From contig CP120722.1 in assembly GCA_029719485.1 (NCBI GenBank), forward strand, positions 186,001-250,000: DNA of 64,000 nt, written 5' to 3'. The DNA comes from Kiritimatiellota bacterium B12222. GTDB taxonomy: Bacteria; Verrucomicrobiota; Kiritimatiellia; SS1-B-03-39; UBA6053. Both the position numbers and the translations under genes were made by a program. The notes under the pieces are model-generated. The model saw nothing but the letters and a program-made list of their open reading frames with translations, was not told where the DNA came from and ran no database searches. This document shows, piece after piece, positions 40,626 through 49,957 of the stretch (position 1 is its first letter; every line of letters starts with the position of its first letter).

Positions 40626-41287
40626 AATCACTCATCTGTATCGCCCTACTCTTAAACTTAATCCAGGTCCTTCACGCTGAAGACCTCACCCTTACCCTCT
40701 CATCACTTCGAGACGAGTATCTCCTGAGAGTAAACGAAAGTTCTCCCCTCTCTTTAAAACTAAACAATGTCCCCATTGAATATCTTGGAGACCCTTCTCA
40801 AATTATCACAAAAAAATTCCGAGATACGACAACCTTCACAAAACAGATATGGTATGCACCTAAAAAGGAAGGTGAAGAAAAAGTAGGTCCCTTCAAGATT
40901 ACACTAGATGAAAATGTCATCCTCTCCAATTCTCTACAATACGAAATAGAACCCAAATGGAACGGAGAATACAAAGTAGAATACAGAATGGATAAATCTG
41001 AAATTAAAGCTGGGGACGCTTTTAAACTTACCTTTGAAAGCTGGTCCGAAGAGGATCAAAAATTTTCAATGCAACCAAAAGTCTCCTCAGAATACACCTA
41101 CAAGCATATTACAAACAGGCGGGAATCGGGTCAAACGGCGGATAAGGTTTCTTATCATTATAGAAAACTCATCTGGGAAATGACCCCGAAACATGCGGGA
41201 ACATTTATCATCGGTCAGGATGATTTTGAAAATGTACCCACAGGAATGATCATACCTGATTTTACGATTACGGTGTTACCCAAGTAA
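40622..41287 (+). CDS. Exported BatD-like domain protein (second paralogue)
   Basis: The product is 221 residues, the same length as its neighbour, with a signal peptide (MKSLICIALLLNLIQVLHA). Aligned blocks with the preceding protein include EKVGPFKITLDENVILSNSL (against EIGPVAITLNNKRILSNTL), DKSEIKAGDAFKLTFESWS and the shared end IPDFTITVLPK. It arose by tandem duplication and diverged strongly. ATGA overlap with the first gene indicates translational coupling and perhaps a heterodimer. Confidence 0.6.
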   Translation: MKSLICIALLLNLIQVLHAEDLTLTLSSLRDEYLLRVNESSPLSLKLNNVPIEYLGDPSQIITKKFRDTTTFTKQIWYAPKKEGEEKVGPFKITLDENVILSNSLQYEIEPKWNGEYKVEYRMDKSEIKAGDAFKLTFESWSEEDQKFSMQPKVSSEYTYKHITNRRESGQTADKVSYHYRKLIWEMTPKHAGTFIIGQDDFENVPTGMIIPDFTITVLPK

Positions 41288-41425
41288 AAGTGACACGATA
41301 TTTATTCGCTGGAGCGCGGGCACTCCAAGATCTTAAATAAGAGTGATATGTCATAATTATGAAGGACGGCTTTCGAACAAACTACGCTAGCGCAATCAAA
41401 CCAAATGTTTCGTACTCAATAACAG

Positions 41426-42232
41426 TTAAGCGATAGGCAAATTCACGTTCAGGCAAAAGCGGTCATGGATCTCCAAAATCCGCTTCACTTCCGGCAAGAC
41501 CTGATTTTCTGGGGCATCCATCACAACTTTGCATACCCCATATTTTGCCGAAGTCGCCTCATAACCCTTCACCCACGCCACCATCTCAGGATCCTGATAA
41601 TTTTCGATCGTCAACTTAGGCACGTCCACCCCAATACGATAAGGTTTTGGACTCAGACGCGCACGATAACATTCATGTTTCAAACATAAGGTGGCATAGA
41701 GTTTGTCTGATTTAAATTTTTGCATCACCGCCACCGAATCTTGCGCATCCGGTGTCAACAATCGATCGGTTAAAACCAAGCGATAGCCCGCATAGGTTTC
41801 ATAGACTTTGCAGGCCAGCTGATCCCTTTCGATGGTATGTACAATTTGTGCAAGCACCTTTTCTTTGCCTTTCATCGACCCCAGGGACAAACAGCCCCCT
41901 GGCAAACAATCTACATCTATAAAGACCACCGATGCAACATTGAGCACGAGCGCCCCATAACGATTTCGGGTAATCACCCACTCTGGGGCATCGGGATGTT
42001 TTTCATCTTCTACGATAATCGGTTCTCTAATTTCCGAGTGAGCATACTCATAATCCCATGAAGATTGCTCTTTGCCAGTGAAGTGGTCGATAATGTGTAC
42101 AAGCTTCTTCTCCGCATTCTCTAGCGCCTCCTGTTCAGAGTTCCTACTTCCTCCCCACGCAATGAAATGGTAAGGTTTTTCATTTACAGTGCATGACCTA
42201 GATACGTTGCGCCAATATTTATTGATATTCAT
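41426..42232 (-). CDS. Conserved hypothetical protein with 'YRARLSPKPYR' motif
   Basis: The product is 268 residues from the ATG at 42232, which has AGGAG 7 bases upstream; the longer frame to 42343 lacks a site. Distinct blocks: WVITRNRYGALVLNVASVVF ending in IDVDC (strand plus acidic pair), ACKVYETYAGYRLVLTDR, ATLCLKHECYRARLSPKPYR and IGVDVPKLTIENYQDPEMVAWVKGYE. I recall proteins with Y-x-T-x-x-G-x-R and C-x-R-A-R-L-T/S-P-K-P blocks in diverse bacteria without known function. The hhhDhD-like start and following G-x-R strand resemble the layout of archaeo-eukaryotic primase cores, but the sxH motif is not seen. No signal peptide. Confidence 0.55.
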   Translation of the reverse strand: MNINKYWRNVSRSCTVNEKPYHFIAWGGSRNSEQEALENAEKKLVHIIDHFTGKEQSSWDYEYAHSEIREPIIVEDEKHPDAPEWVITRNRYGALVLNVASVVFIDVDCLPGGCLSLGSMKGKEKVLAQIVHTIERDQLACKVYETYAGYRLVLTDRLLTPDAQDSVAVMQKFKSDKLYATLCLKHECYRARLSPKPYRIGVDVPKLTIENYQDPEMVAWVKGYEATSAKYGVCKVVMDAPENQVLPEVKRILEIHDRFCLNVNLPIA

Positions 42233-42427
42233 CATCCATCTCCTGAAGCTCAAGAAATCTTTAAAAACAACAACTTGCAAGATTAAGCGATCCAAAGAAG
42301 TACATTTGACAAGCCATATCTCTATTACACGATGACCAATCATTTATTTTCAGGGCCTACAAAATTTCTTATCTTCAAAGCCCTCATCGGCCTCCTTCTC
42401 ACCTTGTTTTTTTAGGGGAGCCACAGC

Positions 42428-43036
42428 ATGCTCAATAAACTCCGAGGAATAAAAAGTATCCACAGCGTCATCACAGATTTAACACAACGCGGCGTCTCCG
42501 ACCACGATGCAAACAGCTATGAGGAAATCGTCATCGTCGCCCTCAAAGCTGAACGAACCCTCGAAGTCTATGGCAGAAAAACAACGGGGCCCTCTACCCT
42601 CATCACCACTTTTCCTTTCACCGGATTTAGTGGTGAAACAGGACCCAAATTAAGAGAAGGCGACAAGCAAATTCCTGAAGGCCTCTATCGAGTAGAGGCT
42701 CTCAACCCCAACAGCAGTTATCACTTGTCCATCAAACTCAATTACCCCAATGCCTTTGATCAACAGATGGGAAAACAGGACGGACGGGAATCTTTGGGTT
42801 CCGATATTTTTATCCACGGAAAAACAGCCACCATCGGATGTATCCCTATTGGAGATCCCGCCATTGAAGAACTCTTTCTCATCGTAAACCGTATTGGCAT
42901 CACCCAGGTCAAGATAATCATCGCGCCCTGCGATTTCCGACAAGGACTCCCCTATCCAGAAATAGATAAAATCAACTGGGAAACAGAGCTCTACAGCCAA
43001 ATCCATCACGCTTTATTAAACCTACAAGGTGAATAA
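42428..43036 (+). CDS. L,D-transpeptidase (YkuD/YafK-type)
   Basis: The product is 202 residues. The catalytic motif is HGKTATIGCIPIGD (His130, Cys138), typical of YafK-like L,D-transpeptidases that cross-link or trim peptidoglycan. The upstream part has EGLYRVEALNPNSSYHLSIKL and NYPNAFD as in the family. An excellent site, AGGGGAG, lies 7 bases before the ATG, yet this start gives no signal peptide, odd for a periplasmic enzyme. In the same frame upstream, ATG 42332 starts MTNHLFSGPTKFLIFKALIG and a hydrophobic stretch, ended by TAG at 42413-42415. Either export is lost or read-through/sequencing error hides a signal. Confidence 0.82.
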   Translation: MLNKLRGIKSIHSVITDLTQRGVSDHDANSYEEIVIVALKAERTLEVYGRKTTGPSTLITTFPFTGFSGETGPKLREGDKQIPEGLYRVEALNPNSSYHLSIKLNYPNAFDQQMGKQDGRESLGSDIFIHGKTATIGCIPIGDPAIEELFLIVNRIGITQVKIIIAPCDFRQGLPYPEIDKINWETELYSQIHHALLNLQGE

Positions 43037-43115
43037 TAAAGAAAATTATCTATTGACTAAGTCACGTAAATCGCTTCTACTATGGGAAAATAAAACCCTA
43101 GCTTCAGGATCACTG

Positions 43116-43805
43116 ATGAAAAAATACATGTTAAGCACCCTCTTTATACTCGCATGGGTTCAATGCGCCTCAGCGGCCACCTATTACGTAGATTTTGGGG
43201 CCGCAAATAACACCACGACAGGAAACTGGAACAATATTACCGCAAATCAAACGGGCCAATACATCTGGCCCAGTCAATCCATTACCGGTCTGGTTGATGC
43301 CAATGGCTTGCAAACCGGGGGAATTAATCTTGAAGCTGTAGCAACCGGAACCATCGCCAACAACAACGATGGAGGATCTCTCTCCCCCTACAGCACCTCC
43401 TATCCCCTTAGCGCGAATCAGGATTTTATCTATTTTGACTCCGGTGACCTCATGACGATAACCTTGTCCAACTTGAATAACACTCTCACCTACGACCTGA
43501 AGCTTTTCTCTTCACGAGATGCCTCCGGTAGCCGCATCACCCAATATGACCTCACCACCGGAACCATAGCCGGAAGTACGCAGAGGCTTTTGGAAGCGGT
43601 TGACAACAAGGGGAACACGGTCACTTTTGCCAGTATCACCCCGGATATAAATAACGAAATCGCCTTCACGGTTCAGCGTCAATCAGGATCCAGTTACGGA
43701 TACATCAACGTACTCGAAATTACGGCCATCCCCGAACCTGGCTCCATCGCATTGCTCGTCTTAGGCGGGTTGTCGTTTTTCGTTGTCCTGCGTCGACGTA
43801 AGTAA
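43116..43805 (+). CDS. Exported PEP-CTERM protein
   Basis: The product is 229 residues from the ATG at 43116 (AGGA upstream), which starts a signal peptide (MKKYMLSTLFILAWVQCASA). The C-terminus is a PEP-CTERM sorting tag: IPEPGS, a hydrophobic helix (IALLVLGGLSFFVVL), then RRRK. The mature domain (TYYVDFGAANNTTTGNWNNI; FTVQRQSGSSYGYINVLEI) resembles the SGNH-like or jelly-roll surface proteins common in this phylum and shares its start with the PEP-CTERM protein at 61942. Exosortase target; role unknown. Confidence 0.8.
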   Translation: MKKYMLSTLFILAWVQCASAATYYVDFGAANNTTTGNWNNITANQTGQYIWPSQSITGLVDANGLQTGGINLEAVATGTIANNNDGGSLSPYSTSYPLSANQDFIYFDSGDLMTITLSNLNNTLTYDLKLFSSRDASGSRITQYDLTTGTIAGSTQRLLEAVDNKGNTVTFASITPDINNEIAFTVQRQSGSSYGYINVLEITAIPEPGSIALLVLGGLSFFVVLRRRK

Positions 43806-43826
43806 CCTTCTCCCATTTTCCAGACC

Positions 43827-45311
43827 TTAAACCGCGTCTTCATCCACAAAGCTCACGGCCTCCAATAGAGCAGAATCTCTACAAACTTGAGGCGCCTTTC
43901 CACTCAAACAAGTGACCCCTCTCACCCGAAGCTCTTTGCACTTTTGATAGGGAAAGGGTCGTACCTCCTCAAGAACGTCTTTTCCATCACCATCCGGGTC
44001 CGTAAAGTACAACATGCCTTCATATCCTTCCGGGTGATTGCGATCATCGACGGTAAGCCCATCCACCCGCACCCTCTCCGGCATACTGCAGGCATATCCA
44101 AAATCGTGCAGGCCATCATTCACGACACAGAACATCCGAGGCGCGGCTTCCTCTCCACAACTGGGTATCCATTTACAGTTTTTGATCAGCACCTCCCCGT
44201 CCCAGATACTCCCATAATCTTGCCTAAAATTGATCAACGCAAATCCATATAAGGTAGAATTCTCTACCACCAATTTCCCCCGACCAATCGCATTTAACCC
44301 CATATGTCCCAAGGTACAGTCTCTAATGGTGTATCCACCCGAGACCCCCATATGAGTATCCATCCGCGAAAGCGTACACCCTTCCAATAAGATATTTTTG
44401 CAGAAATTCGTGCCAATAACCCCCCAGTGACTCCGGTCCAAAATATGATGCATGCTGCAATTCAACAGACTAAAATTGACCACATCATTGGCCAAAACAT
44501 CATAGGACCCCATCGAGACCGGTTCATTTAACACCCCAATGGTGGTGTATGTTTTATGCCCTGAGAAAAAACAGTTTTGGAACGTAATCCCCACACACTT
44601 TTCGGTCTCTAAAAATCCACCGTAAGGATGTCCAACATCGGTTTCACCCACCACATAATGGGTCATCCCATCTACAACCGTATTCGAGCGAGTGATCAGA
44701 ATATTTCGAGCCCAATAAGTGTAGCCCACTTCTTGGTGCATACAGTTGGCAACGGTAGTGAAAATCCCCCCCTGAATCCTCAAGGTTTTTTCTTCCAAAG
44801 GCCGGACTTCCATCCGCGTGATCGTATCGTAATCCCAATCAATCGGACTAGAGATCGACCCGTCATTTCTCAATACAAAACTATCATGTTGGGGAGTGCC
44901 CTTACTCTGATTTAACCCCTTTCTGAGAAACCTTAATTGCTGATCATTCTCCACGTACACATAACAATCCACATCTGGAGAGGCTGGCAACTGGGTTTGA
45001 TCCTTGGACAAGCGGCTGATCTGAAAATCCAATAGTTCATGCGTAGGCGGCACCAGAAAAAGATTACATGCATGATCCTCCACATCCCGATCATCAATGG
45101 TGAAACGGGAGGTGTTCCAATCCGTATCCGTGGCAATTTTTGCCGTCAAAGCTCTGCGCCCAAGGTGATAAATCGCATCCCCTTTTGTTTGTACGGGAAG
45201 CCCATGTGCATTGGCGTATTCATGCGCCGCACAGATGGAAGGCAAATCATCCGCGACTCCATTTCCTACTGCACCAAATGCCTCATATGTGACTACTGGT
45301 TTATTTATCAT
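43827..45311 (-). CDS. Right-handed parallel beta-helix protein (pectate-lyase-3/GH28-like fold)
   Basis: The product is 494 residues. The opening VVTYEAFGAVGNGVADDLPS and ICAAHEYAN is the standard start of pectate-lyase-3 and polygalacturonase-like beta-helices. The following coils show short repeated strand patterns (GITFQNCFFSGHKTY; NFSLLNCSMHH; NILLEGCTLSRMD; GYTIRDCTLGH; KLVVENSTLYG), about 20 residues each. No signal peptide is present, so it may act on imported oligosaccharides. Catalytic residues cannot be assigned, so lyase, hydrolase or epimerase remain open. AGGA lies 8 bases before the ATG. Confidence 0.75.
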   Translation of the reverse strand: MINKPVVTYEAFGAVGNGVADDLPSICAAHEYANAHGLPVQTKGDAIYHLGRRALTAKIATDTDWNTSRFTIDDRDVEDHACNLFLVPPTHELLDFQISRLSKDQTQLPASPDVDCYVYVENDQQLRFLRKGLNQSKGTPQHDSFVLRNDGSISSPIDWDYDTITRMEVRPLEEKTLRIQGGIFTTVANCMHQEVGYTYWARNILITRSNTVVDGMTHYVVGETDVGHPYGGFLETEKCVGITFQNCFFSGHKTYTTIGVLNEPVSMGSYDVLANDVVNFSLLNCSMHHILDRSHWGVIGTNFCKNILLEGCTLSRMDTHMGVSGGYTIRDCTLGHMGLNAIGRGKLVVENSTLYGFALINFRQDYGSIWDGEVLIKNCKWIPSCGEEAAPRMFCVVNDGLHDFGYACSMPERVRVDGLTVDDRNHPEGYEGMLYFTDPDGDGKDVLEEVRPFPYQKCKELRVRGVTCLSGKAPQVCRDSALLEAVSFVDEDAV

Positions 45312-45391
45312 CTGTCTTTTCCTATTGTGAAAGCACGAAAAACCTCCGCACTTTTACAACGCTGGCGAGAGAACAGCACCGAATCAAGCAC

Positions 45392-45420
45392 AAAAAGAAG
45401 GGCATCCGTAGATGCCCTTC
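45392..45420 (-). terminator. Intrinsic terminator of the TonB-dependent receptor gene
   Basis: GAAGGGCATC (45397-45406) and GATGCCCTTC (45411-45420) form a perfect 10-bp stem with a CGTA loop. The A run at 45392-45396 becomes the required T run on the minus strand. It lies 44 bases after the receptor stop. Confidence 0.8.
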
Positions 45421-45463
45421 AAAGGTTCGAAGAAAACCAATCTTCGAGAGAGATTGCTTTGGA

Positions 45464-47665
45464 TTACCAATCCACTTCAAATCCAGCGTACATACTACGC
45501 GGAGCTCCTGTACGTGCACCGTAAGGCAAGCGACTGGAAATGTAGTTTTCATCAGTGAGATTGTTAACTCCAGCGAATACATTCACCACGTCGCTCAAAT
45601 CGTAACTGGCTGACAGGTCGACCAGGAACACCTCATCAATTTTGCCTTCCTGGGCAGAATCGACAGGCGCATCCAAGTTTTTTGCGGTTCCATAGGAATA
45701 ATCAACCCAACTCCCTTCAAGGTTGAGGGCAAATTTTTGTTGCACGTAACTAATGCCAAATGAAAACTTCCAATCAGGCACATAAGGAAGATCTGCACCC
45801 GCGACACCCCCAGCATAAATATTATCGCCACCACCAGAGGCCAAGGCCTCATCTAATGTAGCTTGCGTGAAGGTCAAATTCACGTAGGCAGGCAAACGAT
45901 ACCCGGCATTCCGAGAAGCCAGCTCACCACTGATTTGACCCTCCACACCGTATACGGTCGCTTCACCTGCATTCACATTGCTATCATCGTTCCCAATCCC
46001 TGCATCCGTACCGATCAAGTTAGAGTAATCCGTATAAAACCCAGCGACTTCAAATGCACTGCGTTCAGCAAAATGACGCATCCCCAACTCACCACTTAAA
46101 CTTTCTTCCGGTTCAATCCCATTAGAAATATACGCATTCGCTCCCGGCGTAGAAATCCCCCGATAAAGTCCACCAAAAAAGATGGTATCCAACGACAGAT
46201 CATAAGCCGCACCAATCCCAGCAGTCCAAGCATTCAAATTGTCATCGGCTTTATCGCCATAATTATCCACTTCATACTGCAGGAATTCCCCCCGAACCCC
46301 AGGCTTCACCGTCCACGCGCCCCACTGAATGACATCTTCCACATACACAGCCGTAGCGAAGGTTTCTTCTTTACGGTCTGCTTCTTCACCGGGGATTCCC
46401 TCGCGATACAGACTGAAATAACCATTTCCCTGACCCGAATAAATATCTACATACTGAAAGCGATCCACATAATCATAATGTAAACGTACGCCACCCGTCA
46501 ATGCATGCGACACCTCACCCGTTTCAAAACGTTGCGTGAATGCAGTTTCCCATCCGTACGCCTTGTAGCTACGATCATTATCTTTAACCCCAATTGATCC
46601 CGTCGCATCACCTTTTAAAACCGCCAAATTGGGATTTCCATCCAAGAGCGCAACATCTAGCGAGGTACGATCCGAAATACGCCCACGGCTATCCACTCCA
46701 GGTGCGGCATCTGTAGAGACCTGATCAATTTTGTACCACGAACGATCAAAGCTATTATAATATAAGGTAGATTCGATATCCAAGTTTTCATTGGGTTGTG
46801 CCGTGTAACGTAAAAAACTACGGAACTGTTCGGTATCCATCAGGTCAAATTGCGAAGCAGCATAACGTGCTTGCGGATGTGCACGCACATCACTTTCACT
46901 CAAACCCAAATAGGTTTCATTGGCTTCAAAATCTGTCGAACCCACTTTCAATTCAAAGCGTTGAGGCATCGCGGTATCTGGTTCCCAAAACATTTTCAGC
47001 ATCGGCTCTGCTTTGCTAAATCCTGTATCGCCCCCCACCTTTTGAATATCCCGAAACCCATCGGTATTCTGGTAAAGAAATTCAACCAAATAGCCAAATT
47101 GTCCATGAGAGGTTTCTACCGTTTCACCAAAGTTCCCTAAAAAGTTGAAACTGTTAAAACTTCCATAACTACTCCGAACGCGTCCAGATTGCTCAGCAGG
47201 AATAGGGGTAGAAAGAAAATTGATCACCCCGCCTGTGCTGTGCGGACCAAAACGCACCTGACTCGACCCTTTTAAAATTTCAATTCCCGCCATCCGAGAA
47301 ACAGTAGGAAAATAATAAGCCGCGGGAGCTGAATATGGAGCCGGTGCAGTGATCACACCATCTTCCATCACCGTTAATTTTGACGACCGAGTCCCATCCG
47401 CACCCCGCAATGAAATATTAGGGAAATTACCAAAACCTTCTTCATCACGAATATAGACACCAGGCACTTGCTGTAAAATGCGACTCACATTGATTTGATT
47501 AAATTTTTCAATGTCTTCTTCATCAAGATATGTTGCAGACCCCACTTGCTGGCGGATGTCTTCAGCACCTCCCAACACAGTTAAAGGAGCTAAAATTTGT
47601 GTTTCTTCTGCAAAAACAGCAGAAATAAAGAAAAGACTGTATAAAGTGAATGATAATTTTTTCAT
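45464..47665 (-). CDS. TonB-dependent outer-membrane receptor (FecA-like)
   Basis: The product is 733 residues with a signal peptide (1-19, FAEE after cleavage). The plug domain spans about 25-150: LAPLTVLGG (TonB-box-like region), ILQQVPGVYIRDEEGFGN, ISLRGADGTRSSKLTVMEDG and IEILKGSSQVRFGPHSTGGVINF. The rest is the 22-strand barrel, ending in YAGFEVDW with a terminal aromatic. The plug residues are most like FecA/siderophore-type receptors, so iron chelate uptake is as likely as sugar uptake. Energy would come from an ExbBD-TonB system such as that starting at 63032. No convincing Fur box was seen upstream. Confidence 0.9.
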   Translation of the reverse strand: MKKLSFTLYSLFFISAVFAEETQILAPLTVLGGAEDIRQQVGSATYLDEEDIEKFNQINVSRILQQVPGVYIRDEEGFGNFPNISLRGADGTRSSKLTVMEDGVITAPAPYSAPAAYYFPTVSRMAGIEILKGSSQVRFGPHSTGGVINFLSTPIPAEQSGRVRSSYGSFNSFNFLGNFGETVETSHGQFGYLVEFLYQNTDGFRDIQKVGGDTGFSKAEPMLKMFWEPDTAMPQRFELKVGSTDFEANETYLGLSESDVRAHPQARYAASQFDLMDTEQFRSFLRYTAQPNENLDIESTLYYNSFDRSWYKIDQVSTDAAPGVDSRGRISDRTSLDVALLDGNPNLAVLKGDATGSIGVKDNDRSYKAYGWETAFTQRFETGEVSHALTGGVRLHYDYVDRFQYVDIYSGQGNGYFSLYREGIPGEEADRKEETFATAVYVEDVIQWGAWTVKPGVRGEFLQYEVDNYGDKADDNLNAWTAGIGAAYDLSLDTIFFGGLYRGISTPGANAYISNGIEPEESLSGELGMRHFAERSAFEVAGFYTDYSNLIGTDAGIGNDDSNVNAGEATVYGVEGQISGELASRNAGYRLPAYVNLTFTQATLDEALASGGGDNIYAGGVAGADLPYVPDWKFSFGISYVQQKFALNLEGSWVDYSYGTAKNLDAPVDSAQEGKIDEVFLVDLSASYDLSDVVNVFAGVNNLTDENYISSRLPYGARTGAPRSMYAGFEVDW

Positions 47666-47765
47666 AGGACCACGCCTGTATCATCATTTTGATTTACATG
47701 TCAATCATTCGCTTGAAATAACATGATTGCATATAACAACACAAACATTTGACAACATAGTCTCT

Positions 47766-48863
47766 TTACACCCGATCCACCCGAGCATCCAAGCGATATC
47801 GGCGGGGCGTGGTATGCGTAAGCCGTTTAAAAATTCGGTGAAAATGCTCCGGAGACTCAAATCCACAATCCAATGCAACTGACAGCACCGTTTCATCACT
47901 TTCGGCCAACAGTTGCTTCGCCCTCGCAATCCGTAAACGATGCAAATAGGTCATCACCGATACCCCCGTTTCCTCCCGAAATCTGCGCGCCAAATGAGAG
48001 GCCGACACATGGGTCGCCTCCGCAACATCTTTTAAAGAAATCAACTCTGCATGATGGTCCCCTAAATACCCAATCGCCTTCCCCACAATTCCATTTTGAC
48101 CACCCATCCCTTTTTCCGCCCCCAACAACGCCACGAAATCCCGAAGACTACTCAGTGTGACCTCCTCCAACTCCCAAAAGGTGTGGGTCTGATACACCCG
48201 CAAAATAAAGTCGGTATATAAAAAACTAAGACGGTCATTTTCATCATCAGCCCGCGTCAGGGAACTCACCAAATCCACAATTTTTCGCCGCACAATATTT
48301 AACATTCGCTGATGACGAATCATACACAACCGCAACCAATCACTGGCCGCCTCTTCCCAATCAGGGGCATGCCTCCGCGCAAGTGAAATCACCCGCCGGG
48401 CGGCGTCTTGTTCATCCTGTTTCGACACCAAAGTAGCGGTTCCCGGCGCGCCCATCACTTTTAATTCATGCTCTCGCAACGAAACCACAGCCTGTTGCAA
48501 ACTCGAAATCCACTTCTCAGCTCCCGTCGCCACTTGGGCCTGCCCTACCCTGGCCATTGGCCCCCAAGTCTCAAGCTCAGCATTTAAAGGCGACAACACA
48601 TAATACAGTCCCGAATGCAGTGAAATTAATCGCGGATGTGTCGCGACATCCAGCTTCGGAGTTTCCCGCATGGAAAAACGTAACAAGGAAGAAAGATCTG
48701 GCCCTCCACTCACCCCTACCGCCTGAACCTGATGCGGCCATGGCAGTCCCATCTCACCCAAGACACGGTGAATCACCGACGGACTTAATGGTTTCCCATG
48801 AAAGATGGCCGCAGTGAAATTTGTGCAAAGGACAGGGCTAAGATCAAAATAGATCATAAACAT
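47766..48863 (-). CDS. AraC-family transcriptional regulator
   Basis: The product is 365 residues from the ATG at 48863 (an in-frame TTG at 48878 adds 5 residues). The C-terminal about 100 residues are the double helix-turn-helix of the family: VAEATHVSASHLARRFREET, then LLAESDETVLSVALDCGFES and PEHFHRIFKRLTHTTPRRYR. The N-terminal about 240 residues are a sensor region without a clear cupin motif, including LHSGLYYVLSPL. It is divergent from the PhyH dioxygenase with only about 75 bases between them and probably controls it; the TonB receptor downstream is a second candidate. Confidence 0.85.
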   Translation of the reverse strand: MFMIYFDLSPVLCTNFTAAIFHGKPLSPSVIHRVLGEMGLPWPHQVQAVGVSGGPDLSSLLRFSMRETPKLDVATHPRLISLHSGLYYVLSPLNAELETWGPMARVGQAQVATGAEKWISSLQQAVVSLREHELKVMGAPGTATLVSKQDEQDAARRVISLARRHAPDWEEAASDWLRLCMIRHQRMLNIVRRKIVDLVSSLTRADDENDRLSFLYTDFILRVYQTHTFWELEEVTLSSLRDFVALLGAEKGMGGQNGIVGKAIGYLGDHHAELISLKDVAEATHVSASHLARRFREETGVSVMTYLHRLRIARAKQLLAESDETVLSVALDCGFESPEHFHRIFKRLTHTTPRRYRLDARVDRV

Positions 48864-48937
48864 GATTCTATAGTCCAAGATTTTGTAAATATCGATGGTA
48901 TTATCTATACAGTATCCGAAATCCTATACCCAACCCC

Positions 48938-49819
48938 ATGGAATACCACATGAACGCAACAAACGATAGAACCTTCCCTCCCATCCAACCCAGTGCCGAA
49001 GCCTTACAAGGTCCCGCATTTTCAAAACCAGTCGCTCCCGAGCTCCAGTTCCCCCTCAGCCAAGAACAACTCGATTTCTTTTGGACCAACGGTTATGTCG
49101 CCCTACCCGGACTCTTCACCCCAGAAGAAGCCCAGAGCTTTCAAAGTGCAGCTGAAGAAATCTACAGGTCCGAACGTGTCGACCCCGACAACCATCGCTA
49201 TGATTTCGCCACCAATAACCGCGATGAAGAAATGCTGTGGAAACTCGATCCCTTTTTTGATTTGCACGATGTTTTCCGCCAAGCCGTATTCGACCGACGC
49301 ATCATGGATGCATTGGCCAGCATTTACGGCGGACGTGAGCCACGGTTATTCAAAGACAAACTCATCTGTAAACCCCCACACACCCACGGAAACCCCCTCC
49401 ATCAGGATTACAATTGGTGGCAAGGATATCCCACCAGCCTCATCTCCGTCACCGTCTCTGTCGATGCGGCCACCGAAGAAAATGGCTGTACCGTTATTTA
49501 TCCCCGTGATCCCCGCAAAGGATTCTGTGGAGAGCTCGGCTCCTTTAAAAATGAAGAAGCCTGGAAAAATGATCCCTCTTTCCATCCCGACAACGCGGTA
49601 AAAAACATTGCCCAACCCGGAGACGTTTTACTTTTCCATTGCTTCACCCCCCATGAAGCCGGCGCCAACACCACTGATGGCTTACGCCGCCAAATGTTCC
49701 TCACCTATAACGACTCCATCGATGGCGAATTCTACTTCTCCCACGGCGAACACTACCGAGGCTACATCGATGCCGGAGCCAAAGCCGCCGGACGTAAAAT
49801 GAAAAAATACTTTTTGTAA
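48938..49819 (+). CDS. Phytanoyl-CoA dioxygenase (PhyH) family Fe(II)/2-oxoglutarate oxygenase
   Basis: The product is 293 residues (or 289 from the second ATG at 48950). The iron-binding triad is visible: His155 and Asp157 in LHQDYNWW, and His239 in FTPHEAGAN; the 2-oxoglutarate-binding Arg is Arg250 or Arg251 in GLRRQMFLTY. Family members hydroxylate small molecules using O2 and 2-oxoglutarate in the cytoplasm; in polysaccharide-degrading bacteria they often sit beside AraC regulators, as here, with unknown substrates. The gene ends at the second copy of the dispersed repeat. Confidence 0.88.
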   Translation: MEYHMNATNDRTFPPIQPSAEALQGPAFSKPVAPELQFPLSQEQLDFFWTNGYVALPGLFTPEEAQSFQSAAEEIYRSERVDPDNHRYDFATNNRDEEMLWKLDPFFDLHDVFRQAVFDRRIMDALASIYGGREPRLFKDKLICKPPHTHGNPLHQDYNWWQGYPTSLISVTVSVDAATEENGCTVIYPRDPRKGFCGELGSFKNEEAWKNDPSFHPDNAVKNIAQPGDVLLFHCFTPHEAGANTTDGLRRQMFLTYNDSIDGEFYFSHGEHYRGYIDAGAKAAGRKMKKYFL

Positions 49820-49885
49820 CCCAGACACTTGTCTGCCGAAGGCATGAGTCCTGTCTGTGACCATTTGCAACTACGCCGCAAATGC
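49816..49885. repeat. Dispersed palindromic repeat, copy B
   Basis: This is the second copy of the element at 8986-9055, again beginning in GTAAC at the stop codon of the preceding gene. Shared core: ACTTGTCTGCCGAAGGCATG, then TGTCTGTGACCA and CTACGCCGC. Its outer arms CAGACA/TGTCTG are complementary and compensate for the CACAGA/TCTGTG arms of copy A. GCGAGGGCGGCTTAGCCGCC follows at 49907-49926, another short palindrome. Confidence 0.7.
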
Positions 49886-49957
49886 ACCTACTCAGGCTCC
49901 GCTTTGCGAGGGCGGCTTAGCCGCCCTCGATCACAAACAAGAATGTCCCTGTCACGA

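Noticed and set aside
47666..47765. Fur box upstream of the TonB-dependent receptor
   Set aside because: The AT-rich region lacks paired AATGATAAT-like half sites, unlike the site before the zinc operon.
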